Shown: positions 10,966-19,440 of the stretch, piece by piece
Position numbering within the stretch: position 1 is the stretch's first letter
Layout: each line of letters opens with the position of its first letter
Origin: Pythium myriotylum
Taxonomy: Eukaryota > Oomycota > Peronosporomycetes > Pythiales > Pythiaceae
Assembly (NCBI GenBank): GCA_023091665.1
Contig: JALJCQ010000026.1
Location: forward strand, 1,860,001-1,924,000
Direction: 5' to 3'
Length of the DNA: 64,000 nucleotides
Made by a program: the position numbers and the translations under genes
The notes under the pieces: generated by a model
The model's input: only the letters and a program-made list of their open reading frames with translations
What the model was told of the DNA's origin: nothing
The model's database searches: none

Positions 10966-12855
10966 TTAAATGTTCCCAACAAACACGTCTAATGCAACAA
11001 CATACTGCTTCACACTCGCCAACGTTTCTGGTCTCTGGTGAACTTCATTGGTCTTGGTTCTGATAGTTTGCTTCCGATAGTGGGGCGCTAAGTTGCTTGG
11101 AACCACGAAACCAAAGTAGAACTGATACGTGGGGATGCCAATACCGTTCAGCCAGAGCAAAAAGCTACTCAGTGGTGCAGCTTTGATTCCATGATCCAGG
11201 TTGAGGGTCATCTGCAAGCCATAGCATCTGGTGTTCTTGCCATCCAAGATGAAGGCATCCAACGCACCGAATGTTCTTGACGTCGGCTGGTAGTACGTCA
11301 GGCGTCGAGGAACTGCACGGATCTCATCGAGAGTGGAGAACCGTACCATTGGCATATTTTCCGGAACGATCAACTCTATGCGCTCCTTCGAGCACAACGA
11401 ACGGAGCTGTAGGTGTCCTTGTTTGTGTAGATTGAACCATCTGTGGCAGAGCATCTCGTATATCTTGCCTCGAACGACGGATGTACTTCCTGAGTCATCA
11501 TTGGCGTGTGCAATTGCGAATTCCGATACTCTATGCAGACTGTCTTCGTCCACTTTAGCAACGATCTTCTCGGCAATGTACTTGGACAAAAAATCAAGAT
11601 GGAATTTTGCTCGAAAATCCACTCTGCTCGGGACCATCTCGAGAACGCGGTGGCTGTAATTTCCGTCTCGCACAGCATGATTGCTTTTGGCATATGAAAT
11701 GATATCCAACGCACTGAATGTAGCGATAGCCTTCTGAAGTTCTTCGTCATTCTCAAGCTCCGTCGCAGTGAAAATGAATCTTGGAATTCCACCAAACTTG
11801 TCGTATCGCGATATCAAAACGTCTTCTGCTAGTTTGAAATCATCATCAAGCAGTGAGTTGTAATCTTGAAGCTCTTCCAGACTCCACACTGGCAAGATGT
11901 ACGTGAACGAGTCAACTTTTGCGTAATCGTTCATGCCATCCAGTCCCGGGGAAGCAAATAGAATTGATACTCCTTTCCAGCCGGTAAGTTCCGATGATTT
12001 TCCCTCGATGAGCCGAAGTACACGGTGCTGATCTTGAATCGAAAGAGCATCCGCTTCGTTCAACTTGATGAACTCCCTGCTTTCAGTATGGAACTTGTGG
12101 TGTTTGTTTCCGAAATTCAGCACCAAATCAAACGAAGACAGCTCCTTGACTTCCTCATGTTGTCCCAATAGAAGTTGAAAGATGCAATAGAGGTAGAAGC
12201 GACTCTTCCCTGTGCCTGGATTTCCCGTCACGACCATGTTAGCGCCTGATTTGGCTTCGAAGCACAACTTCACCTTGCGCATTAGCTCTGCGAAAATCAC
12301 AGCATATGCATCTCGTTCCACAATCTTCGTGTACTTCTCCATCGGATGTGCCAACGGTGGAAACCCAGCCATCTTGAAATACCTTGTGAATTGGTCAGTT
12401 TCGTCCTCATCCAGTTTTCGTTTCTTCTTTTGGACAGAAAATGCTTCGTCGACAAACCATTCATCTACTCGAACACGCTTTCCACCGACGTCACGCGACG
12501 GAATCACCACCAACACGTGGATCTGGTCAGTTGCTGGTTGAGGCATATCCTTCAACACCTTCTGAAGGCCAGACTCTCCCTGCAGTTCATTGTCTTCGTG
12601 TGTCAGCGCTTCGATTAGAGCAGTCTTTTCCCCTTTCTTGAGCTTCTTCACATCATCTGTGCTTGATTCGAGCCACGTGTCGTCGCCCTTCCTGGCGAGG
12701 AACAGCTGCAGCTTGTCCGCATCGATCGCCTTGAGATCATTCTTCTTCTTCACCTTGATCGCGTCCTTCAAGTGGTCCACAGACTTGCTCGCATCGATGT
12801 CGATGGAGAACGCGTTCCCCTTCACACCGACGAGCGCGCAGAACAGCGTCACCAT
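10966..12855 (-). CDS. Crinkler (CRN) effector with P-loop NTPase and nuclease-like C-terminus
   Basis: 629 residues from ATG 12855. The first 60 residues form the CRN header, a ubiquitin-like fold in published analyses: MVTLFCALVGVKGNAFSIDI followed by LQLFLARK at about 49-56, equivalent to the LFLAK translocation motif. DTWL follows, and HVLVVIP at 113-119 marks the end of the header region. A P-loop NTPase follows, with Walker A GNPGTGKS at 211-218. The C-terminal part (GALDAFILD then YGLQMTLNLDHGIK) resembles the restriction-endonuclease-like domain of NTPase-nuclease Crinklers. Crinklers are proteins of oomycetes and other eukaryotes thought to act in host nuclei or in inter-organism conflict. 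No classical signal peptide is visible, as in many CRNs. There are no stops or frameshifts. It lies inside the PLV block with viral genes on both sides. Confidence 0.88.
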   Translation of the reverse strand: MVTLFCALVGVKGNAFSIDIDASKSVDHLKDAIKVKKKNDLKAIDADKLQLFLARKGDDTWLESSTDDVKKLKKGEKTALIEALTHEDNELQGESGLQKVLKDMPQPATDQIHVLVVIPSRDVGGKRVRVDEWFVDEAFSVQKKKRKLDEDETDQFTRYFKMAGFPPLAHPMEKYTKIVERDAYAVIFAELMRKVKLCFEAKSGANMVVTGNPGTGKSRFYLYCIFQLLLGQHEEVKELSSFDLVLNFGNKHHKFHTESREFIKLNEADALSIQDQHRVLRLIEGKSSELTGWKGVSILFASPGLDGMNDYAKVDSFTYILPVWSLEELQDYNSLLDDDFKLAEDVLISRYDKFGGIPRFIFTATELENDEELQKAIATFSALDIISYAKSNHAVRDGNYSHRVLEMVPSRVDFRAKFHLDFLSKYIAEKIVAKVDEDSLHRVSEFAIAHANDDSGSTSVVRGKIYEMLCHRWFNLHKQGHLQLRSLCSKERIELIVPENMPMVRFSTLDEIRAVPRRLTYYQPTSRTFGALDAFILDGKNTRCYGLQMTLNLDHGIKAAPLSSFLLWLNGIGIPTYQFYFGFVVPSNLAPHYRKQTIRTKTNEVHQRPETLASVKQYVVALDVFVGNI

Positions 12856-13009
12856 GTTTCCAGTTGCCTTCTGTGTGAGGGACGTTCTCTCTAATCGTAT
12901 TTCAGCCAATCAAACGGTGCAACCCAAAGTTGGGTTTTTGACGTACCCATTTGGGTGATTGAACAACTGGAGATACAAAATATATTTATCTATATAGACA
13001 AACAAAACC
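12856..13009. promoter_or_regulatory. Divergent promoter region between CRN and viral gene
   Basis: 154 bp separate the CRN ATG (minus) from the first viral ATG on the right (plus, 13010). The half near the CRN gene is mixed composition; from about 12960 it becomes AT-rich with ATATATTTATCTATATAG at 12980-12997, a TATA-like element about 13-30 bp before the viral ATG. The composition switch probably marks the edge of the CRN-bearing insert. Confidence 0.4.
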
Positions 13010-13267
13010 ATGGATATTACGTATCTATCCGATACCGATGATACTGGTTATGTTGATGACGTCCAGCTCAATGAACCGGTAGATACCGAAATACTGAGTG
13101 ATTTATATGAGTACCTCAAAATAGAAAAGCATTCAGCATCTGAAATAATACAGCTCTGTAAGGAAATTGATTTAATTAGTGCAGCTATCAAGAGCCGGCA
13201 TCAGAGATGCCTCGGGTTCCTCTGGAACCTACAGTGTCAGAATATCAACGAAAAGCACACTAACTAG
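13010..13267 (+). CDS. Unknown acidic viral protein
   Basis: 85 residues from ATG. The N-terminal 30 residues are very acidic (TYLSDTDDTGYVDDVQLNE), followed by predicted helices (ILSDLYEYLKIEKH and IIQLCKEIDLISAAIKSRHQR). I recognise no family. It converges on the next gene, overlapping its stop region by 8 bp (13260-13267), the kind of compact packing seen in viral rather than host genes here. Confidence 0.5.
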   Translation: MDITYLSDTDDTGYVDDVQLNEPVDTEILSDLYEYLKIEKHSASEIIQLCKEIDLISAAIKSRHQRCLGFLWNLQCQNINEKHTN

Positions 13268-13652
13268 GAAAAACACGTATTTTGTCGTATCCGTCATAAT
13301 ATTTGAACACAACTCCATCAACTTTATCATTTCGGATGTTCTCAATGATTGCTTTACGCAACATACGATTATGTCCAGTATCGATGCACCATTGTTTGTA
13401 TCTGGCATTCAATATTGTTAATGGGATTTCGAGGTAGTCTCCCTTACTATCAAATCCATCCTTGAGTAAATCTTCTCTATCTTTTGTAAATATCTCTTCA
13501 TTAAAGTATTTTGAAATGGATGTTTCAACCTTTTTTTGAGCTAATTCAGAGCGAAGATACTCCAATTCTTTCATTATCGCATCAATTCTATGATCATCTT
13601 TTGGAGCAACTTCGTTAACTCCAGTATCTCTATAACGTCTGATTCTATTCAT
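13260..13652 (-). CDS. Unknown viral protein
   Basis: 130 residues from ATG 13652. A basic start (MNRIRRYRD) leads into a coiled-coil-like helix (IDAIMKELEYLRSELAQKK) and then a C-terminal part with LTILNARYKQWCIDTGHNRMLRKAI. The YxxWCxxxG pattern resembles winged-helix tails of D5-type viral primase-helicases, but the likeness is weak and no helicase is present. It is transcribed with the protease upstream; the protease stop and this ATG are only 7 bp apart. Confidence 0.5.
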   Translation of the reverse strand: MNRIRRYRDTGVNEVAPKDDHRIDAIMKELEYLRSELAQKKVETSISKYFNEEIFTKDREDLLKDGFDSKGDYLEIPLTILNARYKQWCIDTGHNRMLRKAIIENIRNDKVDGVVFKYYDGYDKIRVFPS

Positions 13653-13659
13653 AATTATA

Positions 13660-14046
13660 TTAACGAAGCGAAACTTCTGTATTCAAGTCGTAAAAATTTC
13701 TGAATAAGTCAGGTTGATTGTGTTGATTGCTATAAAGATACAACAGACTCCACAATCCGCAATAGTCATCGTATGTTCCTTGATACTGTTTATCATTAAA
13801 TTTCATAGCGCCCATAACGCTTGGAGGCCCCAAACCCATTGAATCAAAGTATTCATTGTTGCACACACAAACCCAATGGCCTTCACCTGAGTCTAATCGA
13901 AGTAATATAATATAGCTTCCATTCCCTAGGGGAGCTTTGATGTTTCTGAAATCTAATATCCCATCGATGTGAACGTTCAGCTGACTTGCTAGTTCTTGTA
14001 GTTCATTAGCAGTCGATTCACCCAATTTATTTAATTTAAAAATCAT
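13660..14046 (-). CDS. Adenain-like cysteine protease (virion maturation)
   Basis: 128 residues from ATG 14046, small for the family but with the whole catalytic set in the right order: His57 in GHWVCV, Asp68 in EYFDSMG, Gln89 in KQYQG and Cys96 in DYCGLWSLLYLY. This is the H-D/E-Q-C arrangement of adenovirus-type (C5) proteases shared by polintons, PLVs and virophages, where it cleaves capsid precursors during maturation. It is divergent from the capsid gene at 14107, with a 60-bp shared promoter region. There are no breaks. Confidence 0.85.
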   Translation of the reverse strand: MIFKLNKLGESTANELQELASQLNVHIDGILDFRNIKAPLGNGSYIILLRLDSGEGHWVCVCNNEYFDSMGLGPPSVMGAMKFNDKQYQGTYDDYCGLWSLLYLYSNQHNQPDLFRNFYDLNTEVSLR

Positions 14047-14106
14047 TATGTAATGCTTATATATAGCTAATCATAATATAACAGGCATTAACCTTCAATT
14101 TCAATA
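14047..14106 (+). promoter_or_regulatory. Shared viral promoter region (protease / capsid)
   Basis: 60 bp between divergent starts, almost wholly A+T. It contains TTATATATAG at 14058-14067 and ATAATATAACAG at 14073-14084, about 23 bp before the capsid ATG. The same 12-mer recurs at 18599-18610 upstream of the packaging ATPase, so it may be a late-gene promoter element. Confidence 0.5.
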
Positions 14107-15882
14107 ATGAGTGATAGCACCCAATTAGCAGATTCGTTTTTATTCGATTCAACAACTAATCCGGATCCAGTTGTCAGTGTTAGCAAAGACAAGCGTGTTG
14201 TAAATGTCGTTGATGACAACAACGGTTCGTATCAATCGGGAACTGTTATCATTAATGCGACTTCACAACTAAATGGCTCGACTGGCAATGGCAGCCTTCG
14301 AGATGCATATGTAGTCGTTCCTTATGTAGTAACGGTTAAAAATACGTCTGCCTCAGCTCTTAATGGTACTCTAAATCGTTTTGCGGTAGGATTAAAGGCT
14401 GGTGTATGGAACATTTTAGATAAATTAGCGGTTGAAATAAACGGTAAAAGTGTCATTACGAGCAATGACTATAAAAATTATTGGAACAATTTACGAGCTC
14501 AAACTGAATGGTGTGATGATGATTTATTAAAGAACGGTGCAGACTGCTATCTTGCTCCAGATGATGTAGTCAGTCTGAATTTCCCACAAAGTAGTAGCAA
14601 TCCTACCGCTTCAACACAAGGAGATGGTTTTGTGAATAATTCAGTAAATGCTGCCACAACTGTAGCTACTGGTTTAATTCCAGAAACAACTCCAGCTCTT
14701 AATAACGGACTAATTCAGCGTCTAATTTGGAATCCACAACAAATTGGTACCTCTGATGCCACTGGAGCAACGATTACAGCAACAAATCCTCTGGGTTGGC
14801 CGACAACGCGAAGTGGTGCAATTCTTTCTAAAATTCAACAACAAGGTACTGGTGGATACGTAGCTGGCGTTACTACCGCAGGAGGTGTTGCTGGTACGTG
14901 GTATTATATGCTGAAGCTTCGTTTAGTTGACCTCCATCCAATCTTTACAGAATTGGATCTTGTTGCGAACCCTCAAATCAAATTAACGATGACGTTCAAT
15001 ACCGGCTTTGTTGATATCACAACCGCAACTGGAGATTTAATGAGCTTATCCTCTCTCTCCCTAAACGGTTGCTCTACGGTTCCAGTAATGGTGTCAAGTG
15101 CGGCCCCAGGTAATCCAAATGCAGGAAAACTTACAACTGGTGGAGCTGGCTCACTTCGAGTAGCTTTCGGCGTTATGTCCAACAATATTACACAGATCTC
15201 GACTTCTGGTCAAATCTTCCCATTTACAACGACTCGTTTATATATTCCTTTCTACGATATCGCTAATCAAAGTCAAATTGTTGCTAAACCTGTTAAGAAA
15301 ATCAATTACCTCGATTGCTACGCACAGTATTTCAAATCAAAAGCAGGTACTGGTCAACAAAACTCTCAGCAAAACGCTCCGTTTAGCTTTCAATTATCTT
15401 CAAGCTTAAAGAATATCAAATACATTGCTCTGATTCCATATAGTGAAACAAGCAGTGGCCATTTCGTAAGCGCAACGAATATTGAACAATTCCAATCCCC
15501 GTTTGACAGTGCTCCATGGACTTGTCAGCCAGGAGCAAGCATTCGCAATTTCCAAGTAATGGTTGGCAATGAAAATGTATTCAACAAAACGCATGATTAC
15601 TCATTTGAATCGTTCCAAGACGAAGTCAAGAAGCTCGGAGCTATTAATGGAGCTCTATCGCATGAGATTAGCAATGGATTATTTGATTCCTACAAATGGG
15701 ATGTTGGTCAGCGTGTTCTAATTGCAGACTGCTCTCGATTAACGAATCCAGATGTGCCTCAATCTATCCTTGTCTCCGGCACTAATACTTGCAGTCAAGG
15801 AATGAATTGCCTAATACTCGTCGTATACGGTCGTTCTATGAGTATCGATCGATTAACAGGAGAGGTAGTCGAATATGAGTAG
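14107..15882 (+). CDS. Major capsid protein, PLV type (double jelly roll)
   Basis: 591 residues from ATG 14107. The N-terminal part (a beta-rich Asn/Ser/Thr segment, then LRDAYVVVPYVVTVKN, FAVGLKAGVWNILDKLAVEING and NDYKNYWNNLRAQTEWCDDDL) follows the pattern of PLV major capsid proteins, as do the later LKLRLVDLHPIFTELDLVANPQIKLTMTFNTGF block and the C-terminal SLFDSYKWDVGQ-type region. Capsid proteins of this lineage form trimeric hexon-like capsomers with two jelly-roll folds. Length is usual for PLVs. Intact. It sits next to the maturation protease and converges on the fibre gene. Confidence 0.85.
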   Translation: MSDSTQLADSFLFDSTTNPDPVVSVSKDKRVVNVVDDNNGSYQSGTVIINATSQLNGSTGNGSLRDAYVVVPYVVTVKNTSASALNGTLNRFAVGLKAGVWNILDKLAVEINGKSVITSNDYKNYWNNLRAQTEWCDDDLLKNGADCYLAPDDVVSLNFPQSSSNPTASTQGDGFVNNSVNAATTVATGLIPETTPALNNGLIQRLIWNPQQIGTSDATGATITATNPLGWPTTRSGAILSKIQQQGTGGYVAGVTTAGGVAGTWYYMLKLRLVDLHPIFTELDLVANPQIKLTMTFNTGFVDITTATGDLMSLSSLSLNGCSTVPVMVSSAAPGNPNAGKLTTGGAGSLRVAFGVMSNNITQISTSGQIFPFTTTRLYIPFYDIANQSQIVAKPVKKINYLDCYAQYFKSKAGTGQQNSQQNAPFSFQLSSSLKNIKYIALIPYSETSSGHFVSATNIEQFQSPFDSAPWTCQPGASIRNFQVMVGNENVFNKTHDYSFESFQDEVKKLGAINGALSHEISNGLFDSYKWDVGQRVLIADCSRLTNPDVPQSILVSGTNTCSQGMNCLILVVYGRSMSIDRLTGEVVEYE

Positions 15883-15934
15883 ATTGGCGAGGGACAGAAG
15901 ATACTCTGGACCCCTCTGGGTGTCCGCCTGCCGA

Positions 15935-15952
15935 CAAAAAAATGTTTTTTTG
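15935..15952. terminator. Hairpin between convergent capsid and fibre genes
   Basis: CAAAAAAATGTTTTTTTG is a perfect inverted repeat (8-bp arms, 2-base loop) in the 77-bp gap between the capsid stop and the fibre stop. It would end or mark polyadenylation of both transcripts. Hairpin-directed 3' ends are known in mimivirus; here the role is inferred. Confidence 0.55.
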
Positions 15953-15959
15953 CCAATGC

Positions 15960-18578
15960 TTACTTGTTTTGATTGCTATGCTGTAGCTCCATCTCAAGTT
16001 GCTTCACCCGTTTGAGTAATTTTTTTATCGTACAGAAGTTTATCGCTGTAATTTTGCTGTAATCAATGTTCATCTGATATCCTTCTATGTCATCTTCATC
16101 CACTTTCTTCAAGTTTTCATTCGGTGTCATTGATAGTAAATTTATGTATCCAGCTGCATACAATTCTTGACTAATGAAACCAATCTTTGGAATTGTTTCA
16201 TCTGACCCTTTGTATTTGTATTCATAAACATTTAGATCATAAAATTTATCGCAATAATCAGTGTCTAATTGGTCGATAATGTCCTTACATCTACGATCCG
16301 ATGTACAATAAATCGACGAACATTGAATAGGACCACCAAACATAGCCGCTACTGACACTGTAACGGGGCCCAATTGACTTGTTGTGTAAGCGGTGGATGT
16401 TCCAGTAGCATAAAGCTGGCCACCAACATTAAATGTATTAGAAACAGTTCCACTAACATGCAAAGTAGTACTCGGTGATGTTGTTCCAACTCCTAAACGC
16501 CCATTTGTGTCAAGAATCATCTTAGTTGAGTTATTGACTCCGAATCGCAAGTCATTATTAGTCAAATTGCCCATCCAAGTAGCATTTGTACTTGTTGCGT
16601 TTGTTCCAGAGTTAATTTCAATACAAAAATCTATTGGAGACACATTGTTCGATTGCAAATCTAATACTTTCTGGTATGAACCATCAACATAGTTTGCGGA
16701 ACCAAAGCAAGTAATTCCAGCGTTGGCTGTAGCATTAACAGCAATAGCTCCAGTTGATAAACAACGTAACGTTTCTGATAAATTATTGGTCGCTGATTGA
16801 GTCAGAAACACTAGATCGCCAGCCGCAACTGCTGTTCGTTGACATAAAATTACTCCATGAGGCATGCCGTCGCTAAGAGCGTTTCTAAAAGCTATTCCTG
16901 CAGCGTTATATTGACCATTTGCATTAGTTGTAGCCAGTATATTCAATCCAAAAGCACTTGCATTAGTAGTTCCGGTAGTCGTTGTAGCATCAGAGATCGT
17001 TAAATTTATTTTTGAAATATTCGTGATACTTCTGTTTGAATCAGCCACAAGAGCTTTACTTGCACTTGCCGTCCCAGCGGTCGCTCCAGATAAAAAGTTT
17101 AATTCAGTAGCCGATGATGTAATTAATGTTCCACCAAGCTTTAATCCAACAGTAGAAGCGTTATGATTTAAAATATCTACATTACCAACAGTATCACATT
17201 GCAATCGTCTTGTATTATTTGAATTTAAAAAGAAACTATGGCTTGTAAAAGAGCCAATATCTTGAGCACCACCACTATTTTGAATGGTTAAGCGAAAGGT
17301 ACTCGTTGATGTTGTATTACTGATTGATAGTGGAGTAGTACCATTTGTAATTGTCAATGACGTAGGTAGCGTTAAATCTCCTGTAGATGTAATATTAGGT
17401 TGAGCTGCTGTTTGTAAAGTTCCTGTAATAGAAGTAGTGCTTAATGATGAGATACCAGATACAGCGCCCGTTGAGCTAATTGTCATTCTTCCTGTATTAC
17501 TAGTTTGAAAGACTAAATTGTTTGCTGTAGATGTTCCAAAATAAACATCCCCATTGTTAAAATGAAACAGAGCACATGTTGAAGTACCATTTATCGATCT
17601 AAACGATTGCCCATTAGCAGTTAAAGTAGCGGTTATTAATCCTGTCGTATTCAATGATGTTACAGTTCCAACTGAGGTAATATTTGGCTGAGCAGCTGTT
17701 TGAAGTGTTCCAGTAATTGATGTAGCCGTAAGAGTCGCTAAAGTTCCAATCGATGTAATATTGGGCTGAGCAGCTGTTTGAAGTGTTCCATATAAAGTTG
17801 AAGCGGATATATTCGTAGCTGTCAATGTGTTATTAACAGCTACATTTCCATTCGTTAATACTGACATTTGCACAGATCCATTATTTGATGCAAAAGTCAA
17901 TGGATGATTTGAAAACGTTTGGAGACAACATTGAGTCCCATCGAACCACTGCTGATAAATAACTGTTCCATCAGTGATTTGATACAATGAGTTTGTTAAT
18001 GCTGTCGATCCGATAATATCTAATTGTTTAGCTGGAGATGTATTATTAATGCCTACTAAACCAGTGGATCCTATCGTTATTTTTCTATTTCCATTTGTTC
18101 TCAAATGAAGCTTATTCGCTGTTGTACTGCCAAATGTCTGATCTCGAGATACCGAATCAACAGATAATGAGCACGTGCTACTCGACAGGGAGTTATTACA
18201 AGTTATAGGAGTAGATCCACTAATATTGAGTGTTGATGAAATTGTTCCCAATGATGTAATGTTAGGTTGTGCAGCTGTTTGAAGAGTTCCTGTTAATTGT
18301 GATGCTGAGAGATTATTAATGTTCGCGATGTCTCTGTTAGAGTCAACCGCAATCAATCTCCCAGCGGAAGCTGTTCCTGGTGTAATACCCGATAGCACAC
18401 TCAAATCAATCATTGTTCCATTTTGATAGATATTTCCAGTGATGTACAAATCCGAAGTGTAATTCACCCCATTTCTTTTGTTATATCGCAAATCGCCAAT
18501 ACTAATAGTTAAGTAATCGAATGAGCCGATATAGTCTGATGGATTGTACAAGGATGGAACATAATTAGGCGGTAGCAT
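15960..18578 (-). CDS. Fibre/spike protein with S74 intramolecular chaperone
   Basis: About 872 residues from ATG 18578; an upstream ATG at 18623 would place the start over the AT-rich promoter element, so I prefer the second. The body is a low-complexity beta-rich repeat protein with at least four copies of TGTLQTAAQPNITS plus GT, and many Asn/Thr/Ser-rich strands, as in trimeric viral fibres. The last 115 residues match the Peptidase_S74 chaperone domain: SDRRCKDIIDQL at its start, IGFISQELYAAG in the middle, and a C-terminal coiled coil (IKKLLKRVKQLEMELQ). Such domains trimerise fibres and cut themselves off just before the Ser. It probably serves host attachment. No breaks. Confidence 0.8.
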   Translation of the reverse strand: MLPPNYVPSLYNPSDYIGSFDYLTISIGDLRYNKRNGVNYTSDLYITGNIYQNGTMIDLSVLSGITPGTASAGRLIAVDSNRDIANINNLSASQLTGTLQTAAQPNITSLGTISSTLNISGSTPITCNNSLSSSTCSLSVDSVSRDQTFGSTTANKLHLRTNGNRKITIGSTGLVGINNTSPAKQLDIIGSTALTNSLYQITDGTVIYQQWFDGTQCCLQTFSNHPLTFASNNGSVQMSVLTNGNVAVNNTLTATNISASTLYGTLQTAAQPNITSIGTLATLTATSITGTLQTAAQPNITSVGTVTSLNTTGLITATLTANGQSFRSINGTSTCALFHFNNGDVYFGTSTANNLVFQTSNTGRMTISSTGAVSGISSLSTTSITGTLQTAAQPNITSTGDLTLPTSLTITNGTTPLSISNTTSTSTFRLTIQNSGGAQDIGSFTSHSFFLNSNNTRRLQCDTVGNVDILNHNASTVGLKLGGTLITSSATELNFLSGATAGTASASKALVADSNRSITNISKINLTISDATTTTGTTNASAFGLNILATTNANGQYNAAGIAFRNALSDGMPHGVILCQRTAVAAGDLVFLTQSATNNLSETLRCLSTGAIAVNATANAGITCFGSANYVDGSYQKVLDLQSNNVSPIDFCIEINSGTNATSTNATWMGNLTNNDLRFGVNNSTKMILDTNGRLGVGTTSPSTTLHVSGTVSNTFNVGGQLYATGTSTAYTTSQLGPVTVSVAAMFGGPIQCSSIYCTSDRRCKDIIDQLDTDYCDKFYDLNVYEYKYKGSDETIPKIGFISQELYAAGYINLLSMTPNENLKKVDEDDIEGYQMNIDYSKITAINFCTIKKLLKRVKQLEMELQHSNQNK

Positions 18579-18669
18579 TTTGTAAAATGATCCTTTATAT
18601 AATATAACAGATAGATTTGTCATACAAGATCAGTAATCGGAGATTACTAAGCAGCACCTCCGGTGCGAT
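18579..18669 (+). promoter_or_regulatory. Divergent viral promoter with two hairpins
   Basis: Region between the fibre gene (minus) and packaging ATPase (plus). It contains TTTATATAATATAACAG, including the 12-mer ATAATATAACAG (18599-18610) shared with the capsid promoter. Closer to the ATPase start are two perfect small hairpins in tandem: AGTAATC/GATTACT (18632-18648) and GCACC/GGTGC (18654-18666), the second ending three bases before the ATG. They would lie in the ATPase leader and could affect its translation. Confidence 0.5.
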
Positions 18670-19338
18670 ATGAGTTCGATTCCTGATTTTGGTGGTATGC
18701 TTCCTAAAGTATTTAAGAAGAAATCGTTCGGAGAAAATGAAAAGCTTTATATTCAAAAGTTTTTCCGAATGATAGTTTTAGGCCCCAGTTTCTCTGGTAA
18801 ATCAAATCTAGCTTTTCATATACTCAAGGAGTCTCCACACGTCTATAGCCACTTACATAATATAGCCCGCAACCCTGATCAAGAGTTATACGATTACATC
18901 AAAGAAAAATTACAAGGTTTTGTAACGTTCTATGATCCTGACGCTCCTCCAAGTGTTGATGCAATCAAAGAGATTCCAAATGCTTTACAGCTTGTTATTA
19001 TTGATGATTATTCCAACGATAATCAGCTACAGAGAGATTTATTCAGTCATTTCTTTACTCGAGGAAGACACAAAGGACTTTCAACAATCTTCATAGCTCA
19101 TAGCTATTTTGCTACTGACAAGATGATTAGATTGAATTCTGAATACATTGCTATTCTAAAAGCAAATTCAAAACGCGATCTAAAGCTAATTTTGAAAGAT
19201 TTTAATCTACCTGGAGTAAGTGAAGATGATATCTACAGGTATTACAAACAAGCAACATCTGAAAAGGGACAGATGTTGTTTATAGACTCCGTCAAGCAAC
19301 AAATTCGGAAGAATTTCAAAGGTGAAGTTTTTAATTAA
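18670..19338 (+). CDS. Genome-packaging ATPase (A32/FtsK-HerA type)
   Basis: 222 residues from ATG 18670. Walker A is LGPSFSGKSNLAF (GPSFSGKS at 38-45), Walker B is LQLVIIDDYSND (about 107-118), and RGRHKGLSTIFIAHSYF provides the sensor-like segment after it. Length and order match the packaging ATPases of polintons, PLVs and virophages, which pump the genome into the capsid. It is followed at 13 bp by a perfect hairpin and then by the penton gene on the same strand. Intact. Confidence 0.87.
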   Translation: MSSIPDFGGMLPKVFKKKSFGENEKLYIQKFFRMIVLGPSFSGKSNLAFHILKESPHVYSHLHNIARNPDQELYDYIKEKLQGFVTFYDPDAPPSVDAIKEIPNALQLVIIDDYSNDNQLQRDLFSHFFTRGRHKGLSTIFIAHSYFATDKMIRLNSEYIAILKANSKRDLKLILKDFNLPGVSEDDIYRYYKQATSEKGQMLFIDSVKQQIRKNFKGEVFN

Positions 19339-19351
19339 TATACCGGTGCGG

Positions 19352-19371
19352 AAACAAATCTCGATTTGTTT
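19352..19371 (+). terminator. Perfect hairpin downstream of the packaging ATPase
   Basis: Arms AAACAAAT (19352-19359) and ATTTGTTT (19364-19371) enclose a CTCG loop, starting 13 bp after the ATPase stop. It is likely a transcript 3'-end signal, by analogy with the hairpin between the capsid and fibre genes. Confidence 0.55.
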
Positions 19372-19440
19372 TTGTACCAAAAAACATATTTAATTTCTCT
19401 CGTGGAATATAGAGCAGGCTTTCTACACGACAAACTAAAT

